Of a DNA stretch of 64,000 bases, positions 26,192 to 34,899 are shown in pieces. Position numbers and translations under genes: made by a program. Source of the DNA: Natronococcus occultus SP4 (lineage in GTDB: Archaea > Halobacteriota > Halobacteria > Halobacteriales > Natrialbaceae); assembly GCF_000328685.1 (NCBI RefSeq), contig NC_019974.1:1603001-1667000 (forward strand), written 5' to 3'. The number at the start of each line of letters is the position of its first letter. The stretch's first letter is position 1. The notes below the pieces were generated by a model, which saw only the letters and a program-made list of their open reading frames with translations, ran no database searches and had not been told where the DNA came from.

Positions 26192-26485
26192 GGTGACTAC
26201 CGCTCGCCGCCGAACGGAAGCGCGGCCGTTTTCGAAAGCGGCATTGCCGTCCGCGCTTTCGCGTCGTAGTCGGCGCAAAGCCGATTGCCCGCCCGCTCGT
26301 ACCCGATCACGCGGTCGAGATCGGCGCCCGACTCGAGGGGCCAGGACATCTCGGCGGTGATCCGGAGGCCGTCGTACCCCTCACGGGTGGCCGTGGCCGT
26401 TCGTCGATTCCGTATATCGAAATACGATATGTCAGTCCTGCCTCGAGCGGTGTCACACCTCGACTGCCCGGGCCGACGTTCGGCG
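26192..26485. other. Convergent intergenic region with palindrome
   Basis: This gap between the stops of the LVIVD gene and menD contains a palindrome ATATCG-AAATA-CGATAT at 26414-26430. A minus-strand frame of 50 codons from 26349 to 26197 (start MSWPLESG, end AALPFGGER) has some protein-like composition but no recognisable family; it may be a small gene or a remnant. It is left uncalled. Confidence 0.35.
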
Positions 26486-28285
26486 TTACGGGTTGCGCTC
26501 GAACGCCTCCGCGGCCGCGTCCTCGACCCGTTCCGCGAGGACGTCCCGACGGCGGTGGCTCGCCTCGGCGTCGAACGGGACGGCAAGCAGCTGTGTCCCC
26601 TCGCTCTCGAGCGAGCGTCGGTAGGCGTCCGCGAACGCTGCGGGCTCGACGCGCTCGAACTCGAGGTCGTACAGCGCCGCGAGGCGCTCGAACTCGAGGC
26701 CATGGGGAGTCTCGAACTGCTCGGTGAACGGGGGGTCGAAGTCGGCGATCGGCAGCTCGTGGAAGATCCCGCCGCCGTCGTTGTCCAGGAGAACGATCGT
26801 CGCGTCGACGCCACAGCGCTTGACGGCGAGCAGTCCGTTCGCGTCGTGGTACAGCGAGAGATCGCCGGTGACGAACACGAGCGGGTCGTCGGTCGCGCTG
26901 CCGGAACCCAGCGCCGTACTCACCGTTCCGTCGATCCCGCTGGCGCCGCGGTTCCCGAGGACGGTCAGCTCGGCCGCCCGCGGGCGGGCGAACCGGTCTG
27001 CGTCCCGGATCGGCATGCTGTTCGCGACGACGATCGTCGCGGGGTCGGGCGCGTCCTCGAAGACCGTGGCGAGGACGGCCCCCTCGAAGGGAGCGTCGGC
27101 GAGCGTCGACGGTTCGAGCGCCTCGTCGCGGTGCCGCCAGTGGGCCCGCTCGGCGCGCTCGAACCGTTCGCGCCACTCGCCGTCGGCGCCAACGTCCTCG
27201 CTGGAGGACGCGAGGCGCTCGCGGACGCCCTCGAAAACCGAGCCCGGGGTCGCGGCGAGCAGGTCGGTCGCGGTGAAGGTCGCCTCGCGCCACTCCCCGG
27301 CGGGGTCGAGCAGGTACTGGTCAGCGTCGGCCGCCGCGAGGGTCTGCCGGAGCGGTTTCGAGGTCGGCGAGGCGCCGACCCGGACGACGACGTCGGGTTC
27401 GGGCAGGACGTCGGCATAGGCGTCGTAGCCGCCGACGACCGGACTATCGGGGACGTCCTCGCCGAACCGCAGCCCCGAGAGCGGGTCGGCAAACACCGGC
27501 GCGCCGACGCGCTCGGCGACCGCGAGGACGGTCGCGGGCTCGAGTTCTGCGAGGTCGACCGGGTCGGCCGGACCCGCCACGATCAGCGGGCGGTCGGCCG
27601 CCGCGAGCGCGTCCGCGAGGTCGGTAACGGCGTCGCTCGAGGACGCGAGGGTCGGTCGCCCGCGATCGGTTTCGACGAACGCGCCCGCCCGTCCTCGTCC
27701 GGCGAGGGTCTCCCCGAACGAGTCGGGAACGTCCTCGGTCTCGGTCGGCTCGAGGGGTTTCCGGAACGGGCAGTTGAGGTGGACGGGGCCCGCGGGGGTT
27801 CCGATCGTCTCCGCGAGCGCGCGGGCCGCAGTCGTCCGCAGACTCCGGGCCTTTCGCTCGTCGGCCTCGGGGTCGGGAAGCTCGGCGTACCAGCGAACGG
27901 CGTCGCCGTAGAGCTTGACCTGGTCGATCGTCTGGTTGGCGCCGCTGTCGCGCAGCTCGTGGGGACGGTCGGCGGTGAGCACGAGCAGCGGAACGCGGGC
28001 CTGGTTCGCCTCGATGACCGCGGGGTGGAAGTTCGCGGCCGCGGTACCGGAGGTCGAGACCAGCGCCGTCGGCTCGCCGGTTCGTCGGGCCCGGCCGAGC
28101 GCGAAGTAGGCCGCCGACCGCTCGTCGAGCTGGGAGAAGACCTCGATCTCGGGGTGGGCGGCGAACGCGACCGTCAGGGGGGTCGATCGGCTCCCCGGCG
28201 AAATACAGACCGCCTCGAGACCGCCCTCCGCGAGCTCGTCGACGAGGACGCGACCCCACAGGGTGGCCCGATTCGGCGCGCTCAT
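26486..28285 (-). CDS. menD: 2-Succinyl-5-enolpyruvyl-6-hydroxy-3-cyclohexene-1-carboxylate synthase
   Basis: A 599-residue ThDP enzyme. Landmarks: CISPGSRSTPLTVAFAAHP near the N-terminus, ALVSTSGTAAANFHPAVIEA with LTADRPHELRDSGANQTIDQ following, and the ThDP/Mg motif VTGDLSLYHDANGL. LLDNDGGGIFHELP closes the site. It condenses isochorismate with 2-oxoglutarate. The start MSAPNRATLWGRVLVDEL overlaps the stop of menF (ATGA), so menF-menD is a coupled operon. Confidence 0.95.
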   Translation of the reverse strand: MSAPNRATLWGRVLVDELAEGGLEAVCISPGSRSTPLTVAFAAHPEIEVFSQLDERSAAYFALGRARRTGEPTALVSTSGTAAANFHPAVIEANQARVPLLVLTADRPHELRDSGANQTIDQVKLYGDAVRWYAELPDPEADERKARSLRTTAARALAETIGTPAGPVHLNCPFRKPLEPTETEDVPDSFGETLAGRGRAGAFVETDRGRPTLASSSDAVTDLADALAAADRPLIVAGPADPVDLAELEPATVLAVAERVGAPVFADPLSGLRFGEDVPDSPVVGGYDAYADVLPEPDVVVRVGASPTSKPLRQTLAAADADQYLLDPAGEWREATFTATDLLAATPGSVFEGVRERLASSSEDVGADGEWRERFERAERAHWRHRDEALEPSTLADAPFEGAVLATVFEDAPDPATIVVANSMPIRDADRFARPRAAELTVLGNRGASGIDGTVSTALGSGSATDDPLVFVTGDLSLYHDANGLLAVKRCGVDATIVLLDNDGGGIFHELPIADFDPPFTEQFETPHGLEFERLAALYDLEFERVEPAAFADAYRRSLESEGTQLLAVPFDAEASHRRRDVLAERVEDAAAEAFERNP

Positions 28286-29619
28286 TTGAGCTCGTCCAGT
28301 ACGGGCCGGAACTTCAGCTGGACCTCCTCCCACTCCTCCTCGGGGTCGCTGTCGGCGACGATCCCGTTGCCCGCAAACAGCGTCACGGTCTCGTCGGTCG
28401 CGAGCCCCGACCGAATGCCGACCGCGAACTCGCCGTCGCCTGCAGCGTCGAACCACCCGATCGGGGCCGCGTACCACCCCCGGTCGAAGGACTCGGTCTC
28501 GCGGATCGTCTCGAGGGCCGTCCCGGGTGGCACGCCACCGACCGCGGGCGTCGGGTGCAGGGCCTCGACGAGCTCGAGGACGTGCCGGTCGGCCTCGAGA
28601 GTGGCCTCGATCGGCGTCTGCAGGTGCTGGATCGTCGCCAGCCGACGGATCGTCCGCTCGGCGACCGTCAGCTCGCTCGCGAGGGGGGCGAGCTGGTCGC
28701 GGATCGCCTCGGCGACGAGCCCGTGTTCGCGGCGGAGCTTCTCGCTGTCGAGCATCCGCTCGGCGTGGTCGTCGTCCGCCTCGGGGGTCTCGCCGCGGGG
28801 CACCGAGCCCGCAAGCGCCTCGGTCTCAACCCGGTCGCCGCGTTTCGACACCAGCCGTTCGGGCGGGGCCCCGAAGAACGTGCCGCTGGTCCCGTCGCCG
28901 ACGAGAAACCGGTAGCAGTTCGGGTAGCGTCGGCGCAGCCGCTCGACGGTCGCGGGGACGTCGATCGGTCCCTCGAGGTCGACCGACAGCGCCTGCGCGA
29001 GGACGACCTTCGTGAGCTCGCCGGCGTCGATCCGTTCGAGGGCGGTCTCGACCTGGGCCCGCCAGGACTCGATCGCGGTCGTCCGTCGGGTCTCGGCGAC
29101 GCCCGGCCCCGACCCGCTGGGACGCATCGCCGGCAGCTCGAGCAGGCGCTCGTGCCAGTCCTCGAGCCGCCGCGTCGCGTCCTCGGCGTCGTTGGCGACC
29201 GCGGTGAGCCAGGTGCCGTCGTCGCTGCGCGTGACGAGCATCGCGGGAACGACGAAGGAAGCCGCCTCGAACCCGTGCCAGACGCCACCTGCGTCGTGGC
29301 CGTCGTGAAACGAGAAGCCGCCGAACGCGCGCGGACGAGCGACCACCGGGCCGCGGTGATCCAGGTCGTCGAACGCCGCCTCCGCCTGCGTTCGGATCTC
29401 GTCGAACCGCTCCGGGCCCCGTGCCCGAAAGCGAGCCGCGACGCCGCGACCGACGACCTCGAGCCCGTCGGGGGTCGCCCACTGCACCCGGCAGGCGTCG
29501 TCGGCCTCGACGACCGCGCCGAAGGAGACGTCCTCGAGCTCGCGGCTCCGGCTCGTCAGCCCGCCGCTGTCGGGCCGCGAATCGACGGCTGATTGTCGCC
29601 CGTCCAACGTTCTGTCCAT
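28282..29619 (-). CDS. menF: Isochorismate synthase
   Basis: A 445-residue chorismate-binding enzyme of the MenF/EntC type. The conserved C-terminal domain contains IDAGELTKVVLAQALSV (catalytic Lys), FFGAPPERLVSKRGDRVETE, ALAGSVPRGE, LEALHPTPAVGGVP and GNGIVADSDPEEEWEE (metal Glu). It isomerises chorismate to isochorismate, the first committed menaquinone step. The N-terminal 60 residues are variable; the first ATG may be slightly too early. Confidence 0.94.
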   Translation of the reverse strand: MDRTLDGRQSAVDSRPDSGGLTSRSRELEDVSFGAVVEADDACRVQWATPDGLEVVGRGVAARFRARGPERFDEIRTQAEAAFDDLDHRGPVVARPRAFGGFSFHDGHDAGGVWHGFEAASFVVPAMLVTRSDDGTWLTAVANDAEDATRRLEDWHERLLELPAMRPSGSGPGVAETRRTTAIESWRAQVETALERIDAGELTKVVLAQALSVDLEGPIDVPATVERLRRRYPNCYRFLVGDGTSGTFFGAPPERLVSKRGDRVETEALAGSVPRGETPEADDDHAERMLDSEKLRREHGLVAEAIRDQLAPLASELTVAERTIRRLATIQHLQTPIEATLEADRHVLELVEALHPTPAVGGVPPGTALETIRETESFDRGWYAAPIGWFDAAGDGEFAVGIRSGLATDETVTLFAGNGIVADSDPEEEWEEVQLKFRPVLDELK

Positions 29620-29674
29620 CGAGGGAACGTCAGGACTGGCCCGCCTTCAGCCTAACTATTCGGCGGGGGAGACC

Positions 29675-30274
29675 CTAGCTGTACCGCTCCTCGTTCCAGG
29701 GATCGGCCGTCTCGGAGTAGCCGCGTCGCTCCCAGTAGCCCGGCTCGGGATCGGTAAGAAACTCGATCCCGTCGACCCACTTGGCGCCCTTGTAGGCGTA
29801 CTTGTGGGGGGTGACGACCCGCAGCGGACCGCCGTGGTCGGCCGGCAGCTCCTCGCCGTCGTACGCCCAGGTCAGCAACACCTCCTCGCGCAGACAGTCC
29901 TCGAGCGGGAGGTCGGTCGTGTAGTCGTCCAGCGCCGAGAACATGACGTGGACGGCGTCGTCCCGCACCCCGGCGCGCTCGGCCAGCTCCGTGAAGGGGA
30001 CGCCCGTGAACTCGCAGTCGAACTTGCTCCAGCCGGTGACACAGTGGAAGTCCTGGCGCTGGGTCACGGCCGGGAGCGCCCGGAACTCTTCCCAGGACAG
30101 GGAGAGTTCGTCCTCGACCGCGCCGGTGACGGTAAACTCCCAGGTGTCGGGATCGAACTCCGGCGTGCCGCTCTTCGAAAGCACCGGGAACGCCGTCGTC
30201 TCGCGCTGGCCCGGCGGGAGGCGTTCGTCGCCGAACTCGTGGTAAAGATCCGTGACGTCAGTTACGTCGCTCAT
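29675..30274 (-). CDS. Sulfite oxidase-like molybdopterin protein (YedY type)
   Basis: A 199-residue protein with only the Moco-binding SUOX fold. Cys78 in QDFHCVTGWSKFD is the expected molybdenum ligand. LSWEEFRALPAVTQRQ, GGPLRVVTPHKYAYKGAKW and the closing WVDGIEFL are family-conserved. There is no signal peptide, unlike bacterial MsrP/YedY, so it is probably cytoplasmic. The substrate is unknown. It stands alone, upstream of menF on the same strand, 55 bases away. Confidence 0.9.
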   Translation of the reverse strand: MSDVTDVTDLYHEFGDERLPPGQRETTAFPVLSKSGTPEFDPDTWEFTVTGAVEDELSLSWEEFRALPAVTQRQDFHCVTGWSKFDCEFTGVPFTELAERAGVRDDAVHVMFSALDDYTTDLPLEDCLREEVLLTWAYDGEELPADHGGPLRVVTPHKYAYKGAKWVDGIEFLTDPEPGYWERRGYSETADPWNEERYS

Positions 30275-30503
30275 ACGTTACGCCAGGAGTCGTGCTCACG
30301 TAGGTCTGACGTTGCGGCGTCGGCGCGGTCGGCGGGACCACCCGGCTCGAACGCGGCGCCATCGGCGCGAAACGAAATCTGCGGTACCGCTGACGGCGGT
30401 CCGAACGAAACTCGATGAAACGGTTGAAACAATCCGTTAATCGGGCGGTGCGTCGTGAAACCCTCGCCACCGCTTAGTTCGGCCTCGTCGACGACCGCAC
30501 CGT

Positions 30504-30803
30504 ATGGAAAACAAACAGCAGCTGACGGAACGGGAGCTGTCCGACGGGACGGCCGAGGAGGTCGGCAAGCAAGCGATGGGGCCCGCGTTCCTGGCGGCCG
30601 TCGCCTCGGTGGGCCTCTCGTGGTACTACTTCTTCGCACGCGGCGACCGGGAGCGAGGGATCTTCGTCGGGCTCTGGCCGCCGACGATCCTCGCGTTCGC
30701 GAGCTACTTCAATCAGCGGAAGATGCGCAAACAGATGGACTCGATCACCCAGCCCGGAACGACGATCAAAAGCGCCATCGACTCGATGATGGGCAACAAG
30801 TAG
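30504..30803 (+). CDS. Small membrane protein of unknown function
   Basis: A 99-residue protein with two hydrophobic helices (about residues 27-45, GPAFLAAVASVGLSWYYFF, and 53-70, IFVGLWPPTILAFASYF). The C-terminal part is soluble (NQRKMRKQMDSITQPGTTIK). I do not recognise the family. The composition and the clean ATG at 30504 support a real gene. Confidence 0.7.
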   Translation: MENKQQLTERELSDGTAEEVGKQAMGPAFLAAVASVGLSWYYFFARGDRERGIFVGLWPPTILAFASYFNQRKMRKQMDSITQPGTTIKSAIDSMMGNK

Positions 30804-30867
30804 CGGCGCCGAGCGGACGATACCGACATCACGAACGGGCGCGCGACGACACGGCACCGAAAACAAT

Positions 30868-30891
30868 AGTTCCGCGCGAGGAACTTTTTCT
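30868..30891 (+). terminator. Hairpin with T-run after the small membrane gene
   Basis: AGTTCC-GCGCGA-GGAACT is a perfect 6-bp inverted repeat (30868-30885) followed by TTTTTCTTT. This has the shape of a terminator 65 bases after the preceding stop. Archaeal termination mainly needs the T-run. Alternatively the repeat is an operator for the ribbon-helix-helix gene 66 bases downstream. Confidence 0.45.
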
Positions 30892-30951
30892 TTCCCGACG
30901 GCGTACATTCCCCGTCAAAGCTAAATACCCCCTCGCCGAAAGCCGAATCAG

Positions 30952-31176
30952 ATGCCGAAAGTAGAGATCACCATCCCCGAACATCTCGAGATGCAGATCG
31001 CGCAGATGGTCGAGCGGGGCGAGTTCGTCAACCGAGAGGAAGCGATCGAGGACCTCCTGTCGACGGGTATCAAGGCGTACAAGACGAGCGGACCGATGGA
31101 AGACGAGGACGAGGGTATGGGCGGTGGCCTCGAGGACGACGGCATGATGGGCCACGACGACGAGTACGTCTTCTAA
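30952..31176 (+). CDS. Ribbon-helix-helix (CopG-like) regulator
   Basis: A 74-residue protein. MPKVEITIPEHLEMQIAQMV is the β-strand and first helix of a ribbon-helix-helix domain, and FVNREEAIEDLLSTGI is the second helix. The tail is acidic and Gly/Met-rich (EDEGMGGGLEDDGMM) and ends GHDDEYVF, a conserved ending in haloarchaeal DUF7120-type proteins as I recall. DNA targets are unknown. A TATA-like GCTAAATACC lies about 25 bases upstream. Confidence 0.82.
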   Translation: MPKVEITIPEHLEMQIAQMVERGEFVNREEAIEDLLSTGIKAYKTSGPMEDEDEGMGGGLEDDGMMGHDDEYVF

Positions 31177-31361
31177 AACGCCACCAGCGGAATCCCGAAC
31201 GCGATCAGGAGACCGACGACCATGATCGCGAAGCCGACACCGACGTCGCGGGTGCTGTAGTCGCTCATCGGTGCAGTCGTCCGTTCGTCCTCGAGGTCGT
31301 GGCCGACGTCCGCTGCCGAGTCGTGATCCACGGCGGGATCTGTTTCGCTGTCGTCTGCCAT
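31173..31361 (-). CDS. DUF7550-like small membrane protein
   Basis: A 62-residue protein with an acidic N-terminus (HDLEDERTTAPMSDYSTRDV) and one C-terminal hydrophobic helix (VGFAIMVVGLLIAFGIPLVA). The ERTTAPMxxY junction followed by a single helix matches a short haloarchaeal family (DUF7550, recalled, unverified). Its stop overlaps that of the regulator by four bases (convergent). Confidence 0.72.
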   Translation of the reverse strand: MADDSETDPAVDHDSAADVGHDLEDERTTAPMSDYSTRDVGVGFAIMVVGLLIAFGIPLVAF

Positions 31362-31470
31362 ACCCGCGCCTTCTCGGCTCGGGGCCTTAAATACACCTAC
31401 AGCGGACGGAGTCGCCGTTCCGCAACAGGTTATCCAAAAGAACTTACCGAGCTGTTGAGCAGTTTTGTGC

Positions 31471-32109
31471 ATGTCCTCCAGCTTCCCGTCTCGACGGCAG
31501 TTACTGGCCGCCGGGAGCTGTCTCCCCGCGGTGCTCGCCGGCTGTGCCGGCCCCGGCGAGTCGTCGACGACCCACAACACCACCGACGGCGGCGAGCCGA
31601 TGGCGTCGGACGAGTACGACTCGCTGACGCTGCGTGCCGACGACGACGTAGTGTTCGTCTATCCGAACGACGATCCTCCCGATGAAACGGACGAAAGCCG
31701 GTCTCGACCCCGCCGGAACGTCGAGTTCGTTCTCAGTCGGTCGGCTGCCGAAGACCTCCGGATCGACGCCGACGGCATCGAGGACGCGCGAGCGTTCCTC
31801 GAGGAGACGGATTTCGAGACCGAGTCTGTCGTCGTCGAGCAGCGGCCGATCGAGGACTGCTACCGCCGACACGTGCTGGGCGTCCGGGCCGAGGCCGACG
31901 AATTCCGGACCCGGTACTGTCGAACACTGCGGTCGCCGACCACCCCCTGCGAGGCCGACCGCACGGTTATGGAGGCGATCTTTCTCCGGATCCGGCGGAG
32001 CTACGATGACCGCCCCTCGAGTCGCGGGAGCAGCGAGAGCGGTTCCTGTCCGGAATCGGCGCTCGAGACGGGTGAAAACGCGATCGACGTCGAGGTGACG
32101 GGCCGATGA
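31471..32109 (+). CDS. Tat lipoprotein of unknown function
   Basis: A 212-residue lipoprotein: twin Arg (SRRQLLAAG), hydrophobic stretch and lipobox VLAGC with Cys25. The mature part is acidic. It has several Cys (EDCYRRH, RYCRTLRS, TTPCEAD, GSCPES), possibly disulphides on the outside. I do not recognise the fold. A TTG six bases earlier is a less likely start. The end overlaps the next gene (ATGA). Confidence 0.75.
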   Translation: MSSSFPSRRQLLAAGSCLPAVLAGCAGPGESSTTHNTTDGGEPMASDEYDSLTLRADDDVVFVYPNDDPPDETDESRSRPRRNVEFVLSRSAAEDLRIDADGIEDARAFLEETDFETESVVVEQRPIEDCYRRHVLGVRAEADEFRTRYCRTLRSPTTPCEADRTVMEAIFLRIRRSYDDRPSSRGSSESGSCPESALETGENAIDVEVTGR

Positions 32110-33461
32110 CGGACGGCCCGTTCGACCGACGGCACGTCCTCGCGGGGTTCGGGACGGCTGCCGGAGTCGCCGTCGCCGGCTGTAGCGACCTGCCGTGGAA
32201 CGACGCGGAGTCGACGGCGACGACGTTCTCCCGGACCGAGATCGATCCGATCCTGACTGGATCGGTTCCGGACGTCTATCGCCCGGCTCCGGTCGAACCC
32301 GCAGCGAGCGCGCTCGAGGACGCACGGTCGCGAATCGACGAGGTTCTGGAACCCGTTTCGGACACCGTCGACCCCGACGACGTCCCGAACGGCGTCGTGC
32401 GAGCGTCGATCGCCGACCGTCGCGACAGCGCGCTCGAAGCCCGGGACGAAACGGTCGACGCGCCCGCTGACGAACGGTACCGGGCACTGCGGACGAGTCG
32501 GGAGGCCCGCGAGGACGCCCGGGCGTCGGCGACGGCGCTGGCCGCGATCGAAGCCGACCGCGAGTCGCTGCTGGCGGAGCTCGACGACGAGCGGGCCACG
32601 GTCCGATCGACGGTTACGGAACGCCTCGAGGACGTCGACTACCGCGGCGAGGACGGCGACGACGGCAGACTCCGGGCCGCGTTGCTGTTTGCGGCCCGCG
32701 AGAACGACCTCGAGACGGCGGCCCGCCGCGTCGAGCGCTGGGACGTCGACGCCACCACGGACGTCGTCGACCTCGGGAGCGAGGCCGGCGACCTCGAGTT
32801 CGCTGCGGCGACGACGTCCGTCTGGGACCACCTCTTCGAGCGATACGCAGACGAGACTGGGGAGCGGATCGATCTCGAACCCGTCTTCGCCGACGCGCTC
32901 GAAAAGTCCCTCGAGCGCGCGACCGACGTCTCGCTCCCCGACCAGGGCGAGGACGACTGGCTCGCCACACTCGTCGACCGCGAGGTCGAGCAGGGGTTCG
33001 ACCAGACGGTTCTCTGGGACGCGGTCAGGCCGGTGTACAGCGCCCGAGAGCAGCTACAGGACGCGGTCGACGACGATCGGCTCGGCACGGGGCTGGCGGC
33101 CGCGCTCCGGTTCGAAGGAGCGTTCCGGGCGTTCGAACTCGTTCGCGAGCGGTTCGAGGACGGCAAACTCGCTTCGCCCGAGTCGATCGAGGAGATACGG
33201 GCACAGCGGACGGCGGCTGTCTCGGCGGCCGAATCGGTACGCGGCGACGGTACGGGCCCATCGCTCGGCGCCGACGTCCTCGCGAAGACGGTCCGCTCGC
33301 TCGAGCGGGCCGACGACACACTGCGTCGGAGGGCCGACGGCGATCCCGAGGCGAACGTCACGCTCGGCAGCGAGTACAACGAGTACGTCCGCCTGGAGGC
33401 CCGGTTCGAGACGCTCCCGGACGCGATCGCGGCGTTTCGCGGACGGTTGCTCGAGGACTGA
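32106..33461 (+). CDS. Tat lipoprotein, helical, unknown function
   Basis: A 451-residue lipoprotein: twin Arg (DRRHVLAGFG), lipobox VAGC with Cys26. The mature part is almost entirely predicted helix with heptad-like Leu/Ala and many Arg-Glu pairs (for example LEDARSRIDEVLEPVSDTVD and ALEARDETVDAPADERYRAL). It looks like a rod or bundle. No family is recognised. Coupling by ATGA overlap to the previous lipoprotein suggests that the two act together at the outer face of the membrane. Confidence 0.75.
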   Translation: MTDGPFDRRHVLAGFGTAAGVAVAGCSDLPWNDAESTATTFSRTEIDPILTGSVPDVYRPAPVEPAASALEDARSRIDEVLEPVSDTVDPDDVPNGVVRASIADRRDSALEARDETVDAPADERYRALRTSREAREDARASATALAAIEADRESLLAELDDERATVRSTVTERLEDVDYRGEDGDDGRLRAALLFAARENDLETAARRVERWDVDATTDVVDLGSEAGDLEFAAATTSVWDHLFERYADETGERIDLEPVFADALEKSLERATDVSLPDQGEDDWLATLVDREVEQGFDQTVLWDAVRPVYSAREQLQDAVDDDRLGTGLAAALRFEGAFRAFELVRERFEDGKLASPESIEEIRAQRTAAVSAAESVRGDGTGPSLGADVLAKTVRSLERADDTLRRRADGDPEANVTLGSEYNEYVRLEARFETLPDAIAAFRGRLLED

Positions 33462-33536
33462 CGACGGGACGAGACGCCGGATCGCTGCGGGATCCAGACG
33501 GCTTTACTACCCCGGGTGCGAAGCCTCGAGCAACGA

Positions 33537-34352
33537 ATGACCCTGACCAAACGCGTCATCCCGTGTATCGACGTCGACCTCGACGAGGACGGGAACCCGG
33601 CGGTCTACACCGGCGTCCACTTCGAGGACCTCGAGTACACCGGCGATCCCGTCGAGATGGCCAAGGCGTACAACGAGTCCGGCGCCGACGAGTTCGTCTT
33701 CCTCGATATCACCGCCTCGGCGGAGGGCCGCGAGACGATGCTCGACGTCGTCCGCGACGTCGCCGACGAGGTCTTCATTCCGCTGACCGTCGGCGGAGGG
33801 ATCCGCACCACCGACGATATCAAGGAGACGCTGCGGGCTGGCGCGGACAAGGTCTCGATCACCACCGGCGCCCTGGAGCGTCCCGAACTCATCACCGAGG
33901 GCGCCCGCGCGTTCGGCAGCCAGTGTATCGTCATCAGCGTCGACGCCAGACGGCGCTTCGACCGCGAGGGCGAACACTACGTCGAGGTCGACGGTGAGTC
34001 CTGCTGGTTCGAGTGCACCAAGAAGGGCGGCCGCGAGGGGACCGGGATCGACGTCCTCGAGTGGGCCCGGGAGGCCGAACAGCGCGGCGCCGGCGAGCTG
34101 TTCGTCAACTCGATCGACAAGGACGGCACCAAGGACGGCTACGATATCCCGCTGACGGAGGCGGTCTGTGAGACCGTCGACACGCCGGTGATCGCGTCCT
34201 CGGGCTGTGGCGGCCCCGAGGACCTCTACGAGGTGTTCACCGAGGCCGGCGCCGACGCGGGGCTTGCGGCCTCGATCTTCCACTTCGACGAGCACTCGAT
34301 CCAGGAGTGCAAGGAGTATCTGGACGAGCGGGGCGTTCCGGTTCGGCTCTGA
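33537..34352 (+). CDS. hisF: Imidazole glycerol phosphate synthase subunit HisF
   Basis: A 271-residue TIM barrel. RVIPCIDVDLDEDG carries the first catalytic Asp, IPLTVGGGIRTTDDI the first phosphate site, VISVDARRRFD the second catalytic Asp, and NSIDKDGTKDGYD plus VIASSGCGGPED the second phosphate site. It cyclises PRFAR with ammonia from HisH to ImGP and AICAR. HisH is not in the window. The ATG at 33537 starts at MTLTKRVIPC. Confidence 0.95.
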   Translation: MTLTKRVIPCIDVDLDEDGNPAVYTGVHFEDLEYTGDPVEMAKAYNESGADEFVFLDITASAEGRETMLDVVRDVADEVFIPLTVGGGIRTTDDIKETLRAGADKVSITTGALERPELITEGARAFGSQCIVISVDARRRFDREGEHYVEVDGESCWFECTKKGGREGTGIDVLEWAREAEQRGAGELFVNSIDKDGTKDGYDIPLTEAVCETVDTPVIASSGCGGPEDLYEVFTEAGADAGLAASIFHFDEHSIQECKEYLDERGVPVRL

Positions 34353-34365
34353 GCTGACAGGTCGG

Positions 34366-34797
34366 CTACGGATCGCTCCCGTCCATGGCGCCCCACGAGA
34401 CAGTCGAGCCGATCGCGATCTCGAGGACGGGTCGTGTCGCAAGGTCGTGATCGGCGTACTGCTCGTACTTCGCCTCGAGGACGCGGACGGCCTCGGCGTG
34501 CGTCCTCGCGTCCGGCTCGAGGACCGTCGCTCGGCCCCGGACCTGTACCCACGCGAGCCGGGACCAGTCTTCGGCGTACCGGTCGACGACCACGGCGACC
34601 AGAGGGGTCGACCGAACGTTTCGAACGCGACGGAGCTCCCGGGTAGCCTTGGGTTTCTCGTCGATCGCGGAGACGAGTCGCGACCCGTCGCGGAGCGCGT
34701 AACAGATCGGAACGGCGTGTGGCCGTCCGTCGCCGTCGACCGTCGCCAGCCGTCCGACGCGGGACCGCTCGAGAAACGCCCGTTCTGACGGTTTCAT
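34366..34797 (-). CDS. PPOX-class (split β-barrel) F420/FMN protein
   Basis: A 143-residue split-barrel flavin/F420-binding protein. FLERSRVGRLATVDGDGRPH, AVPICYALRDG, and DEKPKATRELRRVRNVRSTP match the F420-dependent TIGR03668-type PPOX family. LAWVQVRGRATVLEPD is the later strand. Its substrate is unknown. It converges on hisF, 14 bases between stops. Confidence 0.85.
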   Translation of the reverse strand: MKPSERAFLERSRVGRLATVDGDGRPHAVPICYALRDGSRLVSAIDEKPKATRELRRVRNVRSTPLVAVVVDRYAEDWSRLAWVQVRGRATVLEPDARTHAEAVRVLEAKYEQYADHDLATRPVLEIAIGSTVSWGAMDGSDP

Positions 34798-34899
34798 ACA
34801 CCGAGGACGTCGGCGGCGTCGAAAAGCTGTTCCCGTGGGGTTCGGAGACGACCCCGCGATCCAGTACGCTTATCTCGTCGCAGTCGTGCTCTTCTACCA

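Noticed and set aside
26197-26349. A 50-codon minus-strand frame starting MSWPLESG
   Set aside because: Some protein-like composition, but no family, promoter or ribosome site that would settle it; kept only as a note in the intergenic entry.
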